Positions 1 through 11,404 of a stretch of DNA of 64,000 nucleotides are shown here, one piece after another (within the stretch, counting starts at the first letter, position 1; every line of letters begins with the position of its first letter). The DNA lies in assembly GCA_964020085.1 (NCBI GenBank), contig OZ026607.1:15000041-15064040 (forward strand), in the 5' to 3' direction. The stretch comes from Micromussa lordhowensis (Eukaryota > Cnidaria > Anthozoa > Scleractinia > Lobophylliidae). Under the pieces are notes generated by a model. That model saw only the letters and a program-made list of their open reading frames with translations, was not told the DNA's origin and searched no databases. The position numbers and the translations under genes are program-made.

Positions 1-1504
1 GAAGTCAAAGAGGGCGGACCTCTGCCTTTCGCCTACGATATCCTAACAACAGCATTCCATTACGGCAACCGGGTGTTCGCCGAATACCCAGACCATATAG
101 CAGACTATTTCAAGCAGTTGTTTCCTAAGGGGTATTCGTGGGAACGAACCCTGAATTTCGAAGACGGGGGCATTTGCATCGCCACAAACGACATAACGTA
201 AGTAAAACGTAGCATTGTGTTCCAGATTCCAGATTCCAGATTGGTTTATTTCCAAACTTATCATCAGCTACCGCCTTGTTGTTTCGATAATGTTAGAAAA
301 TTTCATCATGAAATATTTTAAATCTCTTTTCCTCTTCTTCTTTCTTCTATTTTTCTTTATGTTTTTTTTAAAGAGATCCTAAAGAATACTATGTTTATAA
401 ACCATAGAAAGAAATTTATTCTGGTATCACTGCCCCTTGTGCTGGGTCTCTCATATCTTATTGTACCAGTGTCTACTAAATTCTATTGCTAACTATAAAT
501 TTTAATTAAATCCTCTTCTTGTATAACTTCTTGGTCACGCTGAGTATGAGTCACTTCTCTTTCACCAGAATGGAAGGCGACACTTTCTATAATAAAGTTC
601 GATTTGATGGTGTAAACTTTCCCCCCAATGGTCCAGTTATGCAGAAGAAGACACTGAAATGGGAGTCATCCACTGAGAAAATGTATGTGCGTGATGGAGT
701 GTTGGTGGGTGATATTACCATGGCTCTGTTGATTAAAGGAGATGACCATTACCGATGTGACTTCAAAACTACTTACAAGTAAGTCTTCTTCAAGACATAA
801 ACAATTAACAATGTAAGAATGGAATCAGCGACCTAAGCTCCAACGACTACTTGATTAAAGATATCCCTTGTGGGGATTGAGGTTAAAGACGACTCCGAAA
901 CTAGCTGGATCACAAATCAAAAAATAAAAAATAAAAACACTAATATACCCAGCACATAACTTTACTTATTATTCAAAGATGGTCATGATGCTCTCGATAT
1001 CTGTCATCCGTAGGTAACAGATATCCGGCGGTATACGTAGCTTCGTACGTGGGAAGAAAAAGTGAAGCGAGAAAATGTCGACAGAGAGATTTAAAAATGT
1101 TAGGCTGTTTTGTTAGCAATTTGTTGAATAATGAAACAATTATCCTGCTCAATCTCGCGGAATATCGTCTGATATTTAGCCGATTTCGCAGGAGAATTGT
1201 TAACTATATGTAGGTGAGAAAGGTTAGTGAAGTTTCGAAAGCAGGTGATGAACAGTGCTAGGTGCTTTTAAGTGATAAAGTATAATTGTATTTGTTATAC
1301 GGTTATGCACCCGGCCCAGTGTCACTGATCCAAGTTGTTTTTTTTTTCCTTTGCAGACCTAAGGAGAAGGGTGTCAAGCTGCCAGGCTACCACTTTGTAG
1401 ATCACTGCATAGAGATTTTAAGCCATGACAAAGATTACAACAAGGTTAAGCTTTATGAGCATGCCGTTGCTCATTCTGGATTGCCGGGCAATGTCCGACG
1501 ATAA
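1..1504 (+). CDS. GFP-like fluorescent protein, Kaede/EosFP type (5' end outside window)
   Basis: Three exons are visible: 1-197, 569-778 and 1357-1504, with GTAAGT donors at 198 and 779, AG acceptors before 569 and 1357, and a TAA stop at 1502-1504. Spliced, they give 184 residues in one unbroken frame. The usual family length is about 225-230, so roughly 42 N-terminal residues lie upstream of the window. The beta-barrel protein forms its chromophore autocatalytically from its own tripeptide. Fragment residues 20-22 are His-Tyr-Gly, in the context AFHYGNRVF. With an offset of +42 (EosFP numbering), the residues linked to green-to-red photoconversion in this group are all present: His62, Arg66, Ser142, Glu144, His194 and Glu212. 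The C-terminus HSGLPGNVRR is typical. The likely product is a photoconvertible or red-shifted coral pigment. Family membership is near certain; photoconversion is inferred from the residues. Confidence 0.96.
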
Positions 1505-2440
1505 AGAAACGACAACAAAGAGAAAAAGAAAAGTGGCTATTTTTTGTTTGTTTGTATTTTGCTGTTCGATACAAGAATTAGTTTCGGGGTTATTTAGAGA
1601 CTTGCTCTAGAGTTAAATTGTGAAAGGAAAACAGCGATATTACATCACAAGGATAGACTTTTTAAACTCTGTTGTGGAAAACGTAAAAGCTGTAAGGATA
1701 ATATAATCGTCTTGTCGAAGCCAGGTTCTGTGGAGCATTTTTATCATCGGGATTTCTTAAAGACTATCTGTAGAGTTCAATAGTGTGAAAAATAAAAAAA
1801 AAATAGTTTTCATTTTTTGATGGATTACCGCATAAGGATAGGGCTTGTTAATACAGTTGTGGACAAGAGCAAGTAATACAACGGAAGTGAGTGTCACATA
1901 ATGAACTTCGGTTAATTGCGTATAAAATAAGACAACCTCTAAAATGGTAATTAGCGCAACAAACACTTCTAGAAATTTGTTCTATCATTCTGAAAAATGT
2001 CAAACCGTTTCCATAGAGATGAAATAGGCTAATTGAATATATCCCTTAAGTAATACTTACTATGAAAACACTATATGTAGCTACCCAACCGAGGCATAGG
2101 CAGCGCCCATATTTGTGCGCATTTAAGTATTTTACTTGCTTCTAGTTACTTTTGATGAGTTAATCTTTGGTTTTAGAGAAAAGTTGAGAAAATGAGACTT
2201 AAAAGATAACAAGAATAAGACTTATTCTTGAGGCTTGGCATTCCGTGCGAGACACGAACGCTATAAACGAACACATAACGTTCCCAAACGTTTACAATAG
2301 CAAAAAGCATCTGTATAAGTAATTAACAATGCTCTAGAGACTTTTGTTTAACTTTTCAAATATTCTTTCGAGGCGCGATTTAATATTAACATGCATCATA
2401 TACCATCAGGACGCCGTTAAACATTTGCATTTTATCTTTT
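1505..2440. other. No gene seen; AT-rich sequence downstream of the GFP-like gene
   Basis: No open frame with coding character and no clear repeat. The first few hundred bases should include the 3' UTR of the fluorescent-protein gene. No single polyadenylation site stands out. Confidence 0.6.
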
Positions 2441-2441
2441 G

Positions 2442-2474
2442 CTGAAGAAGGCAGCAGCAGTTGCCGAAACGTCC
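2442..2474 (+). ncRNA. Hammerhead-ribozyme-like core (Penelope-type terminal remnant)
   Basis: The sequence reads CTGAAGA, then a small stem (GGCA pairing with TGCC across an 8-base loop), then GAAA and CGTC. That matches the CUGANGA / stem II / GAAA layout of a hammerhead core. Penelope-like elements are known to carry such ribozymes in their terminal repeats, and a related core sits beside a Penelope GIY-YIG domain at 23.2 kb. I did not establish stems I and III, so activity is unproven. Confidence 0.4.
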
Positions 2475-2931
2475 AACACAATATTCTAGCCAGTGTCAAC
2501 CTTTTTAAATATCTTTTTATCTTGTTTTTTTTTTGTTTGTTTGTTTTCTTCCCACGCGTTTCACTTTCTGTTTTTTCTTTCGTTTAAAACTGTAAAGTGC
2601 ATTATGAATAGTGGATAACACAGAGTTAAATCAGTCAGTCATTCAGTCAGCCAGCCACTCACTCCAGCCTCGATCTTTTCTTTAAAGTTCACTTAACCTA
2701 CAAATTTTCATTTGGGCCTGATGTTTTATTGAAAGTATTTGTGTGAAAAAAAAATTGGATTTGTTGGAATTTTCCCTTTCTTATTCGCCACCGAAGACTT
2801 ACTCAGGTTGTTTCAAGACCGAGTAGATTTCCTGTGAAGCGATTCGACTTTGCAAAGACCGATTCGTGACGAATCGATCGAATCGACTCGAATCGCAACA
2901 AATTCAACCCCCCAAAATTGCATACCCAACT

Positions 2932-3290
2932 TCAACTCCGTGCGAATCGAGACGAACCGACTGAAGTTTGTTGCCAAGTTTTAAGAACGAGGAAGGTTCA
3001 TGTATCATTATTTCACGGATATTGATTTCCGGTAGTGCGGATCGACTCCGTCCGAATCGAGTCGAATCGTCAAGTGCCTCAGACGAATCGACTGAAGTTT
3101 GTTGTCACGTTTTAAGAACTAGGAAGGTTCATGTATCATTATTTCACGGATGTTGACTTCCGGTAGTTCCGATCGACTCCGTGCGAATCGAGTCGAATCG
3201 GAAAGTGCCTCAGACGAATCGACTAAAGTTTGTTGCCACGTTTTAAGAACGAGAAAGGTTCATGTATCATTATTTCACGGATGTTGACTC
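2932..3290. repeat. 131-bp tandem repeat, about 2.7 copies
   Basis: The landmark GACGAATCGACT (first copy GACGAACCGACT) recurs at 2951, 3082 and 3213, giving an exact period of 131 bp. Each unit contains a GAAGTTTGTTG-like stretch, a GTTCATGTATCATTATTTC stretch and several GAATCG/CGATTC words. Degenerate GAATCG words continue leftwards to about 2840. The array breaks off in the third unit near 3290. Confidence 0.85.
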
Positions 3291-4389
3291 AGTTTGGGTG
3301 TATTGGACATGTATGAAGAAAGCGCGAATTTAAGAACAAAGCGTTCGCGCTAGTGGAGTCAGCTTGAGTTAACGTTTCGTAGTTTCGGTCTTATGTTTCT
3401 TTTGGAGGAACAACATTTCAAAGATTAAACATTCGAGCTTGCTTCGACATTTCATAAGTATTTCGAAGTTCTCACGGAGGTTCGAAGGTCTTAAATTATG
3501 TTCGTCCTTAAGATGTTTTCCGACTACGGAATGTTTAGTACGCCATGTAACTTCTCTCTTAATTTTCTTGTTGATATGTGTGATTAGGCATGCATATCTG
3601 TAATTTGTACCTAAGTAATTTTTTTTTCTTTTTTGTTATTTCCTTTTTTTCGTTTTTTTTTTTTAACCGCAACGCAGATTTCATCACCAGTGAATCCTTA
3701 ATAACTATATCTTCGAATTGGCATATATAAAACAAGAGAATGAAATGCGGTGGAGGTCATACCGCAAACAATCCGTGTGACAGTTCGTCAAACAGTCGAA
3801 TATAGACGCTGCACAAATCTCATTTCCAGGCCAGCGCCGATTTCTTTATTACAAAAAGACCAAAATCTTTGAGACAGTTCAATGCGAGTACATAACGTGC
3901 AAATCAACTGGTGAAGGCTAACGCGGGCTTCCGTGGTCACTGGATGTCATTACCGTTCATTACCGTAACCATTACCTTTTGTTTCATGTGGTGTTCTGTG
4001 GCCGTTGCATGGGATAACGAATTTACAGGTAGGTCAGTCTGTTGAGAGGCCAGGGAGATTACAGTTCATTATTACACGACAATGCAGTATTGTATATCTA
4101 ATAGTATTCAACCCAGGGCCCCGGCCCCGCGTTTTATTGACACCCATGTAATGTAATCGTATCGTAATTGTAGGCTAAATGAAGGGATAAAAAACCCTTC
4201 TGTACGCCTTTTGTTGGGCCAACACGACAATTAAAATACGCGGTGTCGCCATAGAAGAATGAATTACATACCACTTATTAACCGAGAGTGAGGCGGTACT
4301 TTTACAAATGCAAATTTTGCAATTATTCTACTCTATAGAAAGAAATAAAATTTCGCAGCTAAAGCTCTCGATATATTATATAGATCGAT
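3291..4389. other. No gene seen
   Basis: Intergenic sequence with poly-T runs around 3620-3665. I found no supported coding region, RNA gene or clear mobile element. Confidence 0.5.
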
Positions 4390-4636
4390 ATTTCGCATTT
4401 AATAAAATTTCATTAACTGCAAAGTAATCATGCAATAATATTATAGCGGGAATAATTCGCAGTTAGTGAAATTCAGTCAATGACATTTCAGTGACTGCGA
4501 AATTTGAAGTTACGTACTTATACAGAGCGAAGCTTTTCGCAGTTAATAACACTTCAGTAACTGCGAAATTTGTGGTTCAAAATATCTATAGAAAGAATCT
4601 TTTCGCAGTTAGTGAAATTCCTATAACTGCGAAATT
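4390..4636. repeat. Cluster of four short hairpins (TTCGCAGTTA / TAACTGCGAA)
   Basis: Imperfect palindromes lie at about 4390-4424, 4454-4505, 4532-4570 and 4600-4636, spaced about 70 bp apart. Each has an arm like TTCGCAGTTA and its reverse complement TAACTGCGAA around a short AT-rich middle. The cluster stops about 20 bp before the terminal repeat of the next element, so it may be subterminal to it or may be a separate small inverted-repeat family. Confidence 0.75.
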
Positions 4637-4657
4637 TTCCCTCGGTATATAATATAT

Positions 4658-4835
4658 TATTAAAAACTGGATCATTGGGTAATGCAATTCGAGAGTTTTC
4701 ATTGGCTTAGCCATCATGGTATATGAGCCATTATACCATGATCTACAAAAATGGCGAGCGTATGCGTGATTTTTTGGGCCTTTTTGTTTTTATTGTAGTC
4801 TAGTTTTCTTTTTTTGGGAGCCGTTTTTAATAAAA

Positions 4836-4872
<37 letters not shown>

Positions 4873-4873
4873 T

Positions 4874-4947
<74 letters not shown>

Positions 4948-6216
4948 TTAAATATACTGATGATGTTTTTTGCGACATCAAGTCTGAGGTCTGAGATTTC
5001 CCTGTAATGACCGAACGGACGAGGTTAATAAGTTGTTTATTATATGGCCTTTTTGGCGCTGAAAAAAAAAAAACCGGAAGCGCTTTCCAATATCCGTTTG
5101 CGCGTGCGAGAGATCATTCGAGGCCATGTTCCCTGAACAGAGAAAACCCTGGCCGTGCGATCGAAACCAGAAGGGACAGTAAAAACAGTTTCTTTGAAAA
5201 TGAGACAATTTTTGCCTTGATTACGCCAAGATCTAGGTCAAATTTAACATGGAAATTTTTTTTTTATAATGCCCGGTCATTACAAGAAAATAATGCCCGC
5301 TCAGCAGCCAATCAGAGCGCGCGTACTATTGTAGCCATATAATAAACAATTTTATTAACTGTTTACAACAACAAAAAAAGTGAATCTACATTCACGCAAA
5401 ACATAAATATAAGAACTACGCCGACGGAGAGCTAATTTAAAGCTCTCTAAAGGTAGGCATGTCCTAAATAAACTAAAGCGCTTTACTTCGACAATCGATT
5501 AGTCTCCTCCGCAGCGTTGCGTGACCACCCTAATAACGGCTGCGGTGGATACTAACAATCGATCAACTGTCGAGGAAAGCAGGCCGTCTGATTAAGCAAG
5601 ACTTTGCGTGTCGTCGACCGGAAAACCGCTAGCAAATCACCGAGAACTCTCGTCCTTTGCTAAGCCGAGAAACGCCTAAAATTGATAACACAAGGAAAAA
5701 TTCTACTTACATCTGTGCTTGAAGTGATATTTTTGCTTCTCCACACGTGCGTAACCATTATTTTCCTCGCAATTCACAATGTTCCGGAAGCAACTGAATT
5801 TCGGTCTTCAATTCATTAATTTCTCACCTTTAGAAGGAAATCTTGATCGTTTTTCATACATCGGAGCACAGTGTAATGTTCCTGACTGGTGCTATGTTCC
5901 TTAAATAGTACTGAAGCAAGAGCTAAGTTGGATGTTTAGTCAGCCTGTCGTGGTTTTCAAAGACAGAGTGAACATCACAAGTTCCCGCCACATACCAGAC
6001 GTTTTACGTAAATAACGCAAAAGTTGTCACGCAAGCTAGGAAGAGCTGCTAGCTGTTCTGGGATATTTACTTCCTATAAAAAAAATCCCTTTTCCAAAAA
6101 TATAGCAAAAAAATAAAAATAAATAAAAACGCCTTCAAAAATTCACGCGTACGCCTACCATATTCGTAGAGCATGGTATAATGGCTCATAGCCCATGATG
6201 GCTAAGCCAAACTCTC

Positions 6217-6250
<34 letters not shown>
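4658..6250. mobile_element. 1.6-kb non-autonomous DNA transposon with long terminal inverted repeats
   Basis: The left end (from TTATTAAAAACTGGATCATT at 4658) and the reverse complement of the right end (ending at 6250) match with small gaps for about 140 bp, including AATGCAATTCGAGAG and GAGCCATTATACCATG. TTAA occurs at both tips, which would fit a piggyBac-like target, but TTAA lies inside the palindromic tip, so this is weak. Inside, 4838-4952 is a strong hairpin built on GGATATGAGATGAT and its complement. No transposase frame is present, so movement would need a partner in trans. Confidence 0.85.
5024..5359. mobile_element. Nested MITE-like insertion with ~25-bp terminal inverted repeats
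   Basis: Left tip GTTAATAAGTTGTTTATTAT at 5024 matches, with a small gap, the reverse complement of the segment ending at 5359 (ATAATAAACAATTTTATTAAC-like). The element is about 336 bp and lies wholly inside the 1.6-kb element. It encodes nothing recognisable. Confidence 0.55.
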
Positions 6251-6252
<2 letters not shown>

Positions 6253-7161
6253 GCTGGTGGTAAAAACGTAGACAAGCTTGTATAGAGCTTTGATTCCACA
6301 AGGTATCGGCAGTATTTCGCCCAGGCATCCAATCGCGAGTTCAGTGGAAAGGGATGGCGAATTCTGGCTGCCATACACAAGTTGCAAAAGATTTACGTCG
6401 CGAAGAACAGACGAACGATACACAAGCGAAAAAATGCCAGTGTCAATGTATGAAATGCGATCAGAGTTCCATAGGAAAATCCCTACTCTGAAGACAACCA
6501 GCTTACGACAAAACAATAAGGGCCCAGTTTTAAGTTTTTTAGCACTTAGAAATATACTTAATAGTGAATTGAAAGAAATACTTGGTTTTAGAAAAGCAAG
6601 GCAGGATACATGGCAAACTTGTGACAATAATATAAATGTAAGTCGAATGAAGAAATGAAGAAAATTACCGCCAAAATTAAGTTTGGAATTTGTATTATGC
6701 TGTTTGCCAATGAGTTTTTGAATGTTTTCAATGGTGGTTTTTACGCTACGATTTTTCTTTTTCACTAAAAACGTCACTGTTGTTTTGTTCCTCTTTTATT
6801 CGATTATTCGTTGCGAATTATTGTGTCGTTCCGTATGGTGTTATGCGAACTTCGGTTCTGTTATTCGTGTTTCGAGTAATGTTCATCAGAAAACTTGACC
6901 GCTATGATCTGGCGCGGGTGATAAATTAATTATTGATGCTTTTTCCCGAGGAAAGGGAATTTATGCTACTCTAGGTCTCGCAAAGCTGCAAGATGGCGGA
7001 AGTTGTCAATCGTCTTCGAGCATAGGTTAATAAAATTTTGCAACATCTTGCCTGACCAAACTTGGATTCTGATAGCCTGGAATCAGTTCTCTCTCGTTTA
7101 AGTCCAGTGTGTATCGAGCAATCAAGTCTACTGGAAGCGGAGCAGCGTTTAATTTGCGCGT
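6251..7161. other. No supported gene; two overlapping open frames on opposite strands
   Basis: Open stretches exist on plus (6278-6658) and minus (6244-6777). Neither shows recognisable domains or splice-defined borders, and the minus one starts inside the transposon tip. I do not support either as a gene. Confidence 0.5.
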
Positions 7162-7164
7162 ATT

Positions 7165-7168
7165 CTTC

Positions 7169-7240
<72 letters not shown>
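7165..7240. repeat. (TTA)n microsatellite
   Basis: About 25 uninterrupted TTA/ATT triplets. The coding frame of the LINE fragment begins in the very next codon, so this tract marks the 5' breakpoint of that fragment. Confidence 0.95.
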
Positions 7241-7241
<1 letters not shown>

Positions 7242-8370
7242 CGAAGATCTCCTAGAGCCTCTAGAACGCGCGATTTCCAATGTACTGATACCTTCAATGG
7301 TGGATCACAAGTGTACACAGCTCGAGCGGGACATCCTTTCACTTCCGGTACGTCTTGGAGGCTTAGGATTTACGAATCCCACTCAGAGTGCGAATGCCGA
7401 GTTTCAAGCCTCTGTTAATGTAACTGCTCCCCTTACTGAACGGATTATGTCACAGCTACATGAACCACCCGACGAAGCTGAAGTCATATTATTACAACAA
7501 AAGGCAAAGAAAGAAAAGGAGGAAAGATTACTCAAGCGATCGGACGAGTGGAGGAATTCTCTACCCGAAAGAACGAAAAGAGCTGTCAGTTTAACTAGAG
7601 AGAAGGGAGCTTCAAATTGGTTAACAGTAATTCCCAATAAGGACATGGACTTTGACCTAAACAAGAGAGAATTCAAAGATGCTATCCACCTAAGGTATGA
7701 TTGGGAAGTAACAGGCACACCCACTGTTTGTGTCTGTGGAGAACGCTTTAGTGTGGATCATGCTATGATCTGCAAACGCGGTGGCTTTATTATTCAACGT
7801 CACAATGAGCTACGGGACCTCGAAGCTGATTTACTTGACCTAGTCTGCAATGATGTAGAAACAGAACCAGTCCTGCAAGAAATTACCGGAGAGACTTTAA
7901 ACAGCGGTGCAAATTTGGCCTGTGACGCCCGCCTCGACATCCATGCACGTGGATTTTGGGAGAGACAGAAGTCGACCTTTTTCGATATAAGAGTATGCCA
8001 TCCAAACGCCGACTCATATAAAGATCGTACGCCAGAACAAGTGTATCGCCTTCACGAAAACGAGAAGAAAAGAATGTATGAAAGACGAGTCCTGGAAGTC
8101 GAACAAGCGTCCTTTACGCCACTAGTATTCACCACAACAGGAGGTATGGGACGCGAATGCCTAAGATATCATAGCCGACTCGCAGAACTGATATCCGTAG
8201 AGAAAGGCAAAGACTATGCAAAGACATTGACGTGGATAAGAGGAAAAGTTTCCTTCTCTATCTTAAGATCAGCGCTTCTCTGCCTCAGAGGCTCCAGATC
8301 AAATAGGAGAAGAACAAATGTCAAAGACATTGATGTAGAGGTTGAACTTGCTAGATCTCATGCGCGCTAA
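7240..8370 (+). pseudogene. 5'-truncated LINE ORF: C-terminus with CCHC knuckle and restriction-like endonuclease
   Basis: One open frame runs from the edge of the (TTA)n tract (Ile-Glu-Asp-Leu-Leu) to a TAA at 8370, about 376 codons. The first methionine at 7297 is probably not a natural start. [12 protein letters not shown] is typical of the region just after the reverse-transcriptase thumb. It is followed by a C-x1-C-x7-H-x3-C knuckle ([15 protein letters not shown]), then [21 protein letters not shown] and FFDIRV, which fit a PD-(D/E)XK-type restriction-like endonuclease as in R2/R4/NeSL-like LINEs. The reverse-transcriptase domain is missing. The frame has no internal stop, so the insertion may be fairly young. 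The 3' UTR runs on to the (ATT)n tract near 8640. The exact clade is uncertain. Confidence 0.85.
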
Positions 8371-8595
8371 ATGACTTCTTAATTCTTTTTTTTTTTAGTT
8401 TATATTTTATAATAAATGTATAAGAATAGAGAAACTTATAATATTGCCCGATTTAATAATTTGCTATTCTTACTGTTTTTAATAATTTATAATGATGATA
8501 ATAATAATAATATTAATAATTACTCAAATGTTCTTTTAGCCTTTTAAATTTTGTAAGCAATTATTGTAAAGTTTTAATAAAGTTTATTATTTTCT
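8371..8595 (+). other. LINE 3' UTR, AT-rich
   Basis: AT-rich sequence between the LINE stop codon and the (ATT)n tract. It includes AATAAA-like words near 8408 and 8575. Confidence 0.6.
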
Positions 8596-8640
8596 ATTAT
8601 TATTATTATTATTATTGTTATTGTTATTATTATTATTATA
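8596..8640. repeat. (ATT)n microsatellite at a LINE / block X junction
   Basis: ATT/GTT triplets sit exactly between the LINE 3' UTR and the first copy of repeat block X. This fits either a LINE 3' tail or an (AAT)n tail of a minus-strand element. Confidence 0.9.
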
Positions 8641-10040
8641 GTCATTCCAGTTCTTCCCCTTTAAAAGCAGCAGGAAATGAATATAACACAAAACACACAG
8701 CAGTACTTTGTTTATAGATTTAAGGTTAAATACATAAGTAAATAAATAAGCAGAAAAATAAAAAAAATTGATACGGAGAAAATTCTATAGAAACAATGCT
8801 CGCGAGACGAAATTGCGAAAAATGGTTTCTCGACAACTTAAAGTGATTCGTATGTGAACAATATTGAAGCGTTAGAACAATGTTCATAACAACTTATAGG
8901 AAGATCTAGACGTTTTGACAGCCGAATTATCTGTTAAGTACATAGTATAAACAACATAATAAACACTTGTTGACAAGAGGACCTTTGCTCATCAGCTATA
9001 AAAAAGAGAAAGGTATCTTCTGAATGGTCCATTCTGCACAATAACAATAATGGTTTCTCTTATGCCATAGGAGATTCCATCTCCTTGGAATACTGATGGT
9101 CCTTATCGACAGATGTTAATTCTGGGAAACAATTTTCAAGAACTGTATTCGCCTTTTTTTACCTCCAGAGAACACCAGATGTGGGAACTGTATCCCACCC
9201 GTAGAAAATCCTGGCTACCCGGCTTCAGCATGTGCTATGGATAAATTTATATGTGTATATTTCAATTAATTCACGAAAGCAATCCGAATTCTTTTGTTTC
9301 AACGCGCTAACTCTAATAAATATTGATGGCCCTTATCGACAGATGAGAATGCTGGGCAACAATTTTCAAGAACTGTATTCGCCTTTTTTTTACCCCCAGA
9401 GAACACCAGATCATGGGGTGGGAACTGTATCTTACTCGTAAAAGATCCTAGCTACCCGGTGGCTACAATCCACTCAACGGATCGTCTGTGAACAGTGCCA
9501 ATGTCGGACGCATCTCAAGCTTGTGCTCTCGATAATTTACATGTGTATTTTGAAATTAATTCACGAAGGCAATCCGAATTCTTTTGTTTCAACACGTTAA
9601 TTCTTAAAAATTATAAGTTTCTCAATGCAACGGCACAGATGGCTGACCCCTTATGGCACATATTTTCATGTTTCCAACCTTTAAATTAACAATAAAGAAA
9701 CCTCGACTGTGCTCTGTTCTGTTGTAAAGCATGCAGGAAGCGATAGAGCACGAAAGAAGTGTAGGGGGAAACACGAGACGTATTCTAGTGTTTTTTTCCT
9801 ACTTCTTGAGTGCTTTATCGCTTACTAAGTGCTTTACAACAGGAAAGGGCACAATCGAGGCTGCTTTTTTTGTTTTATGATAAAGAATCTTATGATTTCC
9901 CCACGCATTCGGATGAATTTTCAAGCCAAACTTTATTTTCTAAACGAGGAAAAGTGGCGTCAGCCGTTCTCTGTTCTCCGATAAAGCACACTAATAAGCC
10001 AATCACAGTCCATGTTAGAACAAGCCAAAGTATTTAATTG
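8640..10040. repeat. Repeat block X, copy 1 (internally deleted)
   Basis: Begins GTCATTCCAGTTCTTCCCCT directly after an (ATT)n tract, as do the copies at 15466 and 25627. Relative to those it lacks about 440 bp: after GATTCGTATGTGAACAAT near 8863 it jumps straight to ATTGAAGCGTTAGAACAATG. It also carries an internal direct repeat: the segment around 9085-9310 recurs at 9318-9600, including TCGACAGATG and AATCCGAATTCTTTTGTTTC. A TGTGGGAACTGTATCCCA motif lies near 9178. No credible protein is encoded. Its nature is unknown; it could be a minus-strand element with an (AAT)n tail. Confidence 0.75.
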
Positions 10041-10774
10041 GCAAACGAGACGACAGTTGTCAATTACAAACTGAACTTACTCTGAGCTTTGAGTATCGAG
10101 TTGCTTTCCAGGAGAGGAACGATGCCTTCAAAGTTCGCTTTCTAGTTAAATTCTTAACTAAGGATTTACAGGCTTCTACTTCAAAAGAATTCGACCGCAT
10201 TGCGGCTCACAAAGAACGTGCACCGTTTCAAATGAAAATTAAAAAACAAGGAGCTCAAGATTGCGGATGAAAATGCGGAATGCTGAGTGGAATTTAAAAG
10301 GAATTTAAAGTTGCTCACGGCTTGCAGCCGCTTGCAGCAAGATTACCTGAACTAGCGTCAAAGTTGGAAAAACTAGATTGCTCTCTGTTTTCCCCAACAA
10401 ACAGTGAAAGATATTTAGATATTTTCACTAGTGTTTTCATCTAACGTGGCGTCTTGAATTTTAAAAGTCACTGACTGGAAATATTGAGAATGACTGGCCA
10501 GGTTCCAGAAATCAAAAACCCTGAAACATTGTCTAAAGAACGCTTTTCGGGAACTAATTTCAAAAATATCTTTTCGATTTTCTAACAATTTTAAAGTCTG
10601 AAAATTTCGCAAAAAACGAAGATACAACTTTTAGCCTCATTAAATAGGCACAAAATATCTGGAAAATTGGAAAAGTTGTCAGTATTCGCATTGAAAAAAT
10701 TAAAAAAAAAATAGAACGCCGCATCAACTTAGCATAAGAGCCTTCCTTATATTCTATGTAGTAAAAAGAATAAT
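10041..10774. other. No gene seen
   Basis: Intergenic sequence between block X and the LINE remnant. Short open stretches show no domain. Confidence 0.5.
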
Positions 10775-11404
10775 ATTATACTTCTAGGTGTAGTGTTAGA
10801 TTCCAAGCTAAATTTCTCTGAGCATATAATCTCGATCTGTAAAAAGGCCAGCCAGAGAATTGGCGTTCTAATGAGACTACGTAATTTAATTCCTATGAAA
10901 TCTAAGTTAATATTGTTCAAAAGTGCGATATTACCATTCCATTGTCATCTAGTGTGGCATTTTTGCAAAGCGAGCGACACTCGAAAGCTTGAAAGACTAC
11001 AAGAAAGAGGACTTAAGGCGGTTTTCAAGGACAATAATTCCAGTTATGAACAATTATTAGAGAAGGCAGATCTGCCTACCCTACTAAATAGACGCTTACA
11101 GGATCTTCGCATCCTTATGTATAAAGTAAAGCATAAACTGTGCCCTGCATATATAAGTAACAACTTTAAAGAACCAAATAGTAATTACAATCTGAGGTAG
11201 GCAGATTTCTCTATACCCAGGTATTAAACAGTTACCTACGGCAAGCATTCTATTAGATATCTAGGGCCTAGGCTATGGACAAAACTACCCGAGAGTATCA
11301 GGGACGTCATAACCCTGATGTCGTTCAAAGGCAAGATCCGCCAACTTAATACAAGTGAACTTTTAGATGATGGCTGCGCAGGCTGCAGCCTCTGCTCTTC
11401 TTGA
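10775..11404 (+). pseudogene. LINE reverse-transcriptase C-terminal remnant (jockey/CR1-like)
   Basis: One frame reads IILLGVVLDSKLNFSEHI, then CKKASQRIGVLMRLRNLIP, then RKLERLQERGLKAVF, which is the characteristic thumb/C-terminal stretch of non-LTR reverse transcriptases. It is open to a TAG at 11198-11200. The same frame then continues past that stop and a TAA about ten codons later into YGKHSIRYLGPRLWTKLP and ends GCAGCSLCSS with TGA near 11404. So this is a decayed copy with two nonsense changes and no catalytic palm. CTAT/CTGT tetranucleotides at 11625-11660 look like the 3' tail. Confidence 0.85.

Noticed and set aside
6244..6777. 177-codon minus-strand open frame
   Set aside because: It begins inside a transposon tip, overlaps a plus-strand frame and shows no domain.
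7062..7418. Protein with a long Tyr run
   Set aside because: The run is the (TTA)n microsatellite read in another frame; the LINE frame explains the rest.
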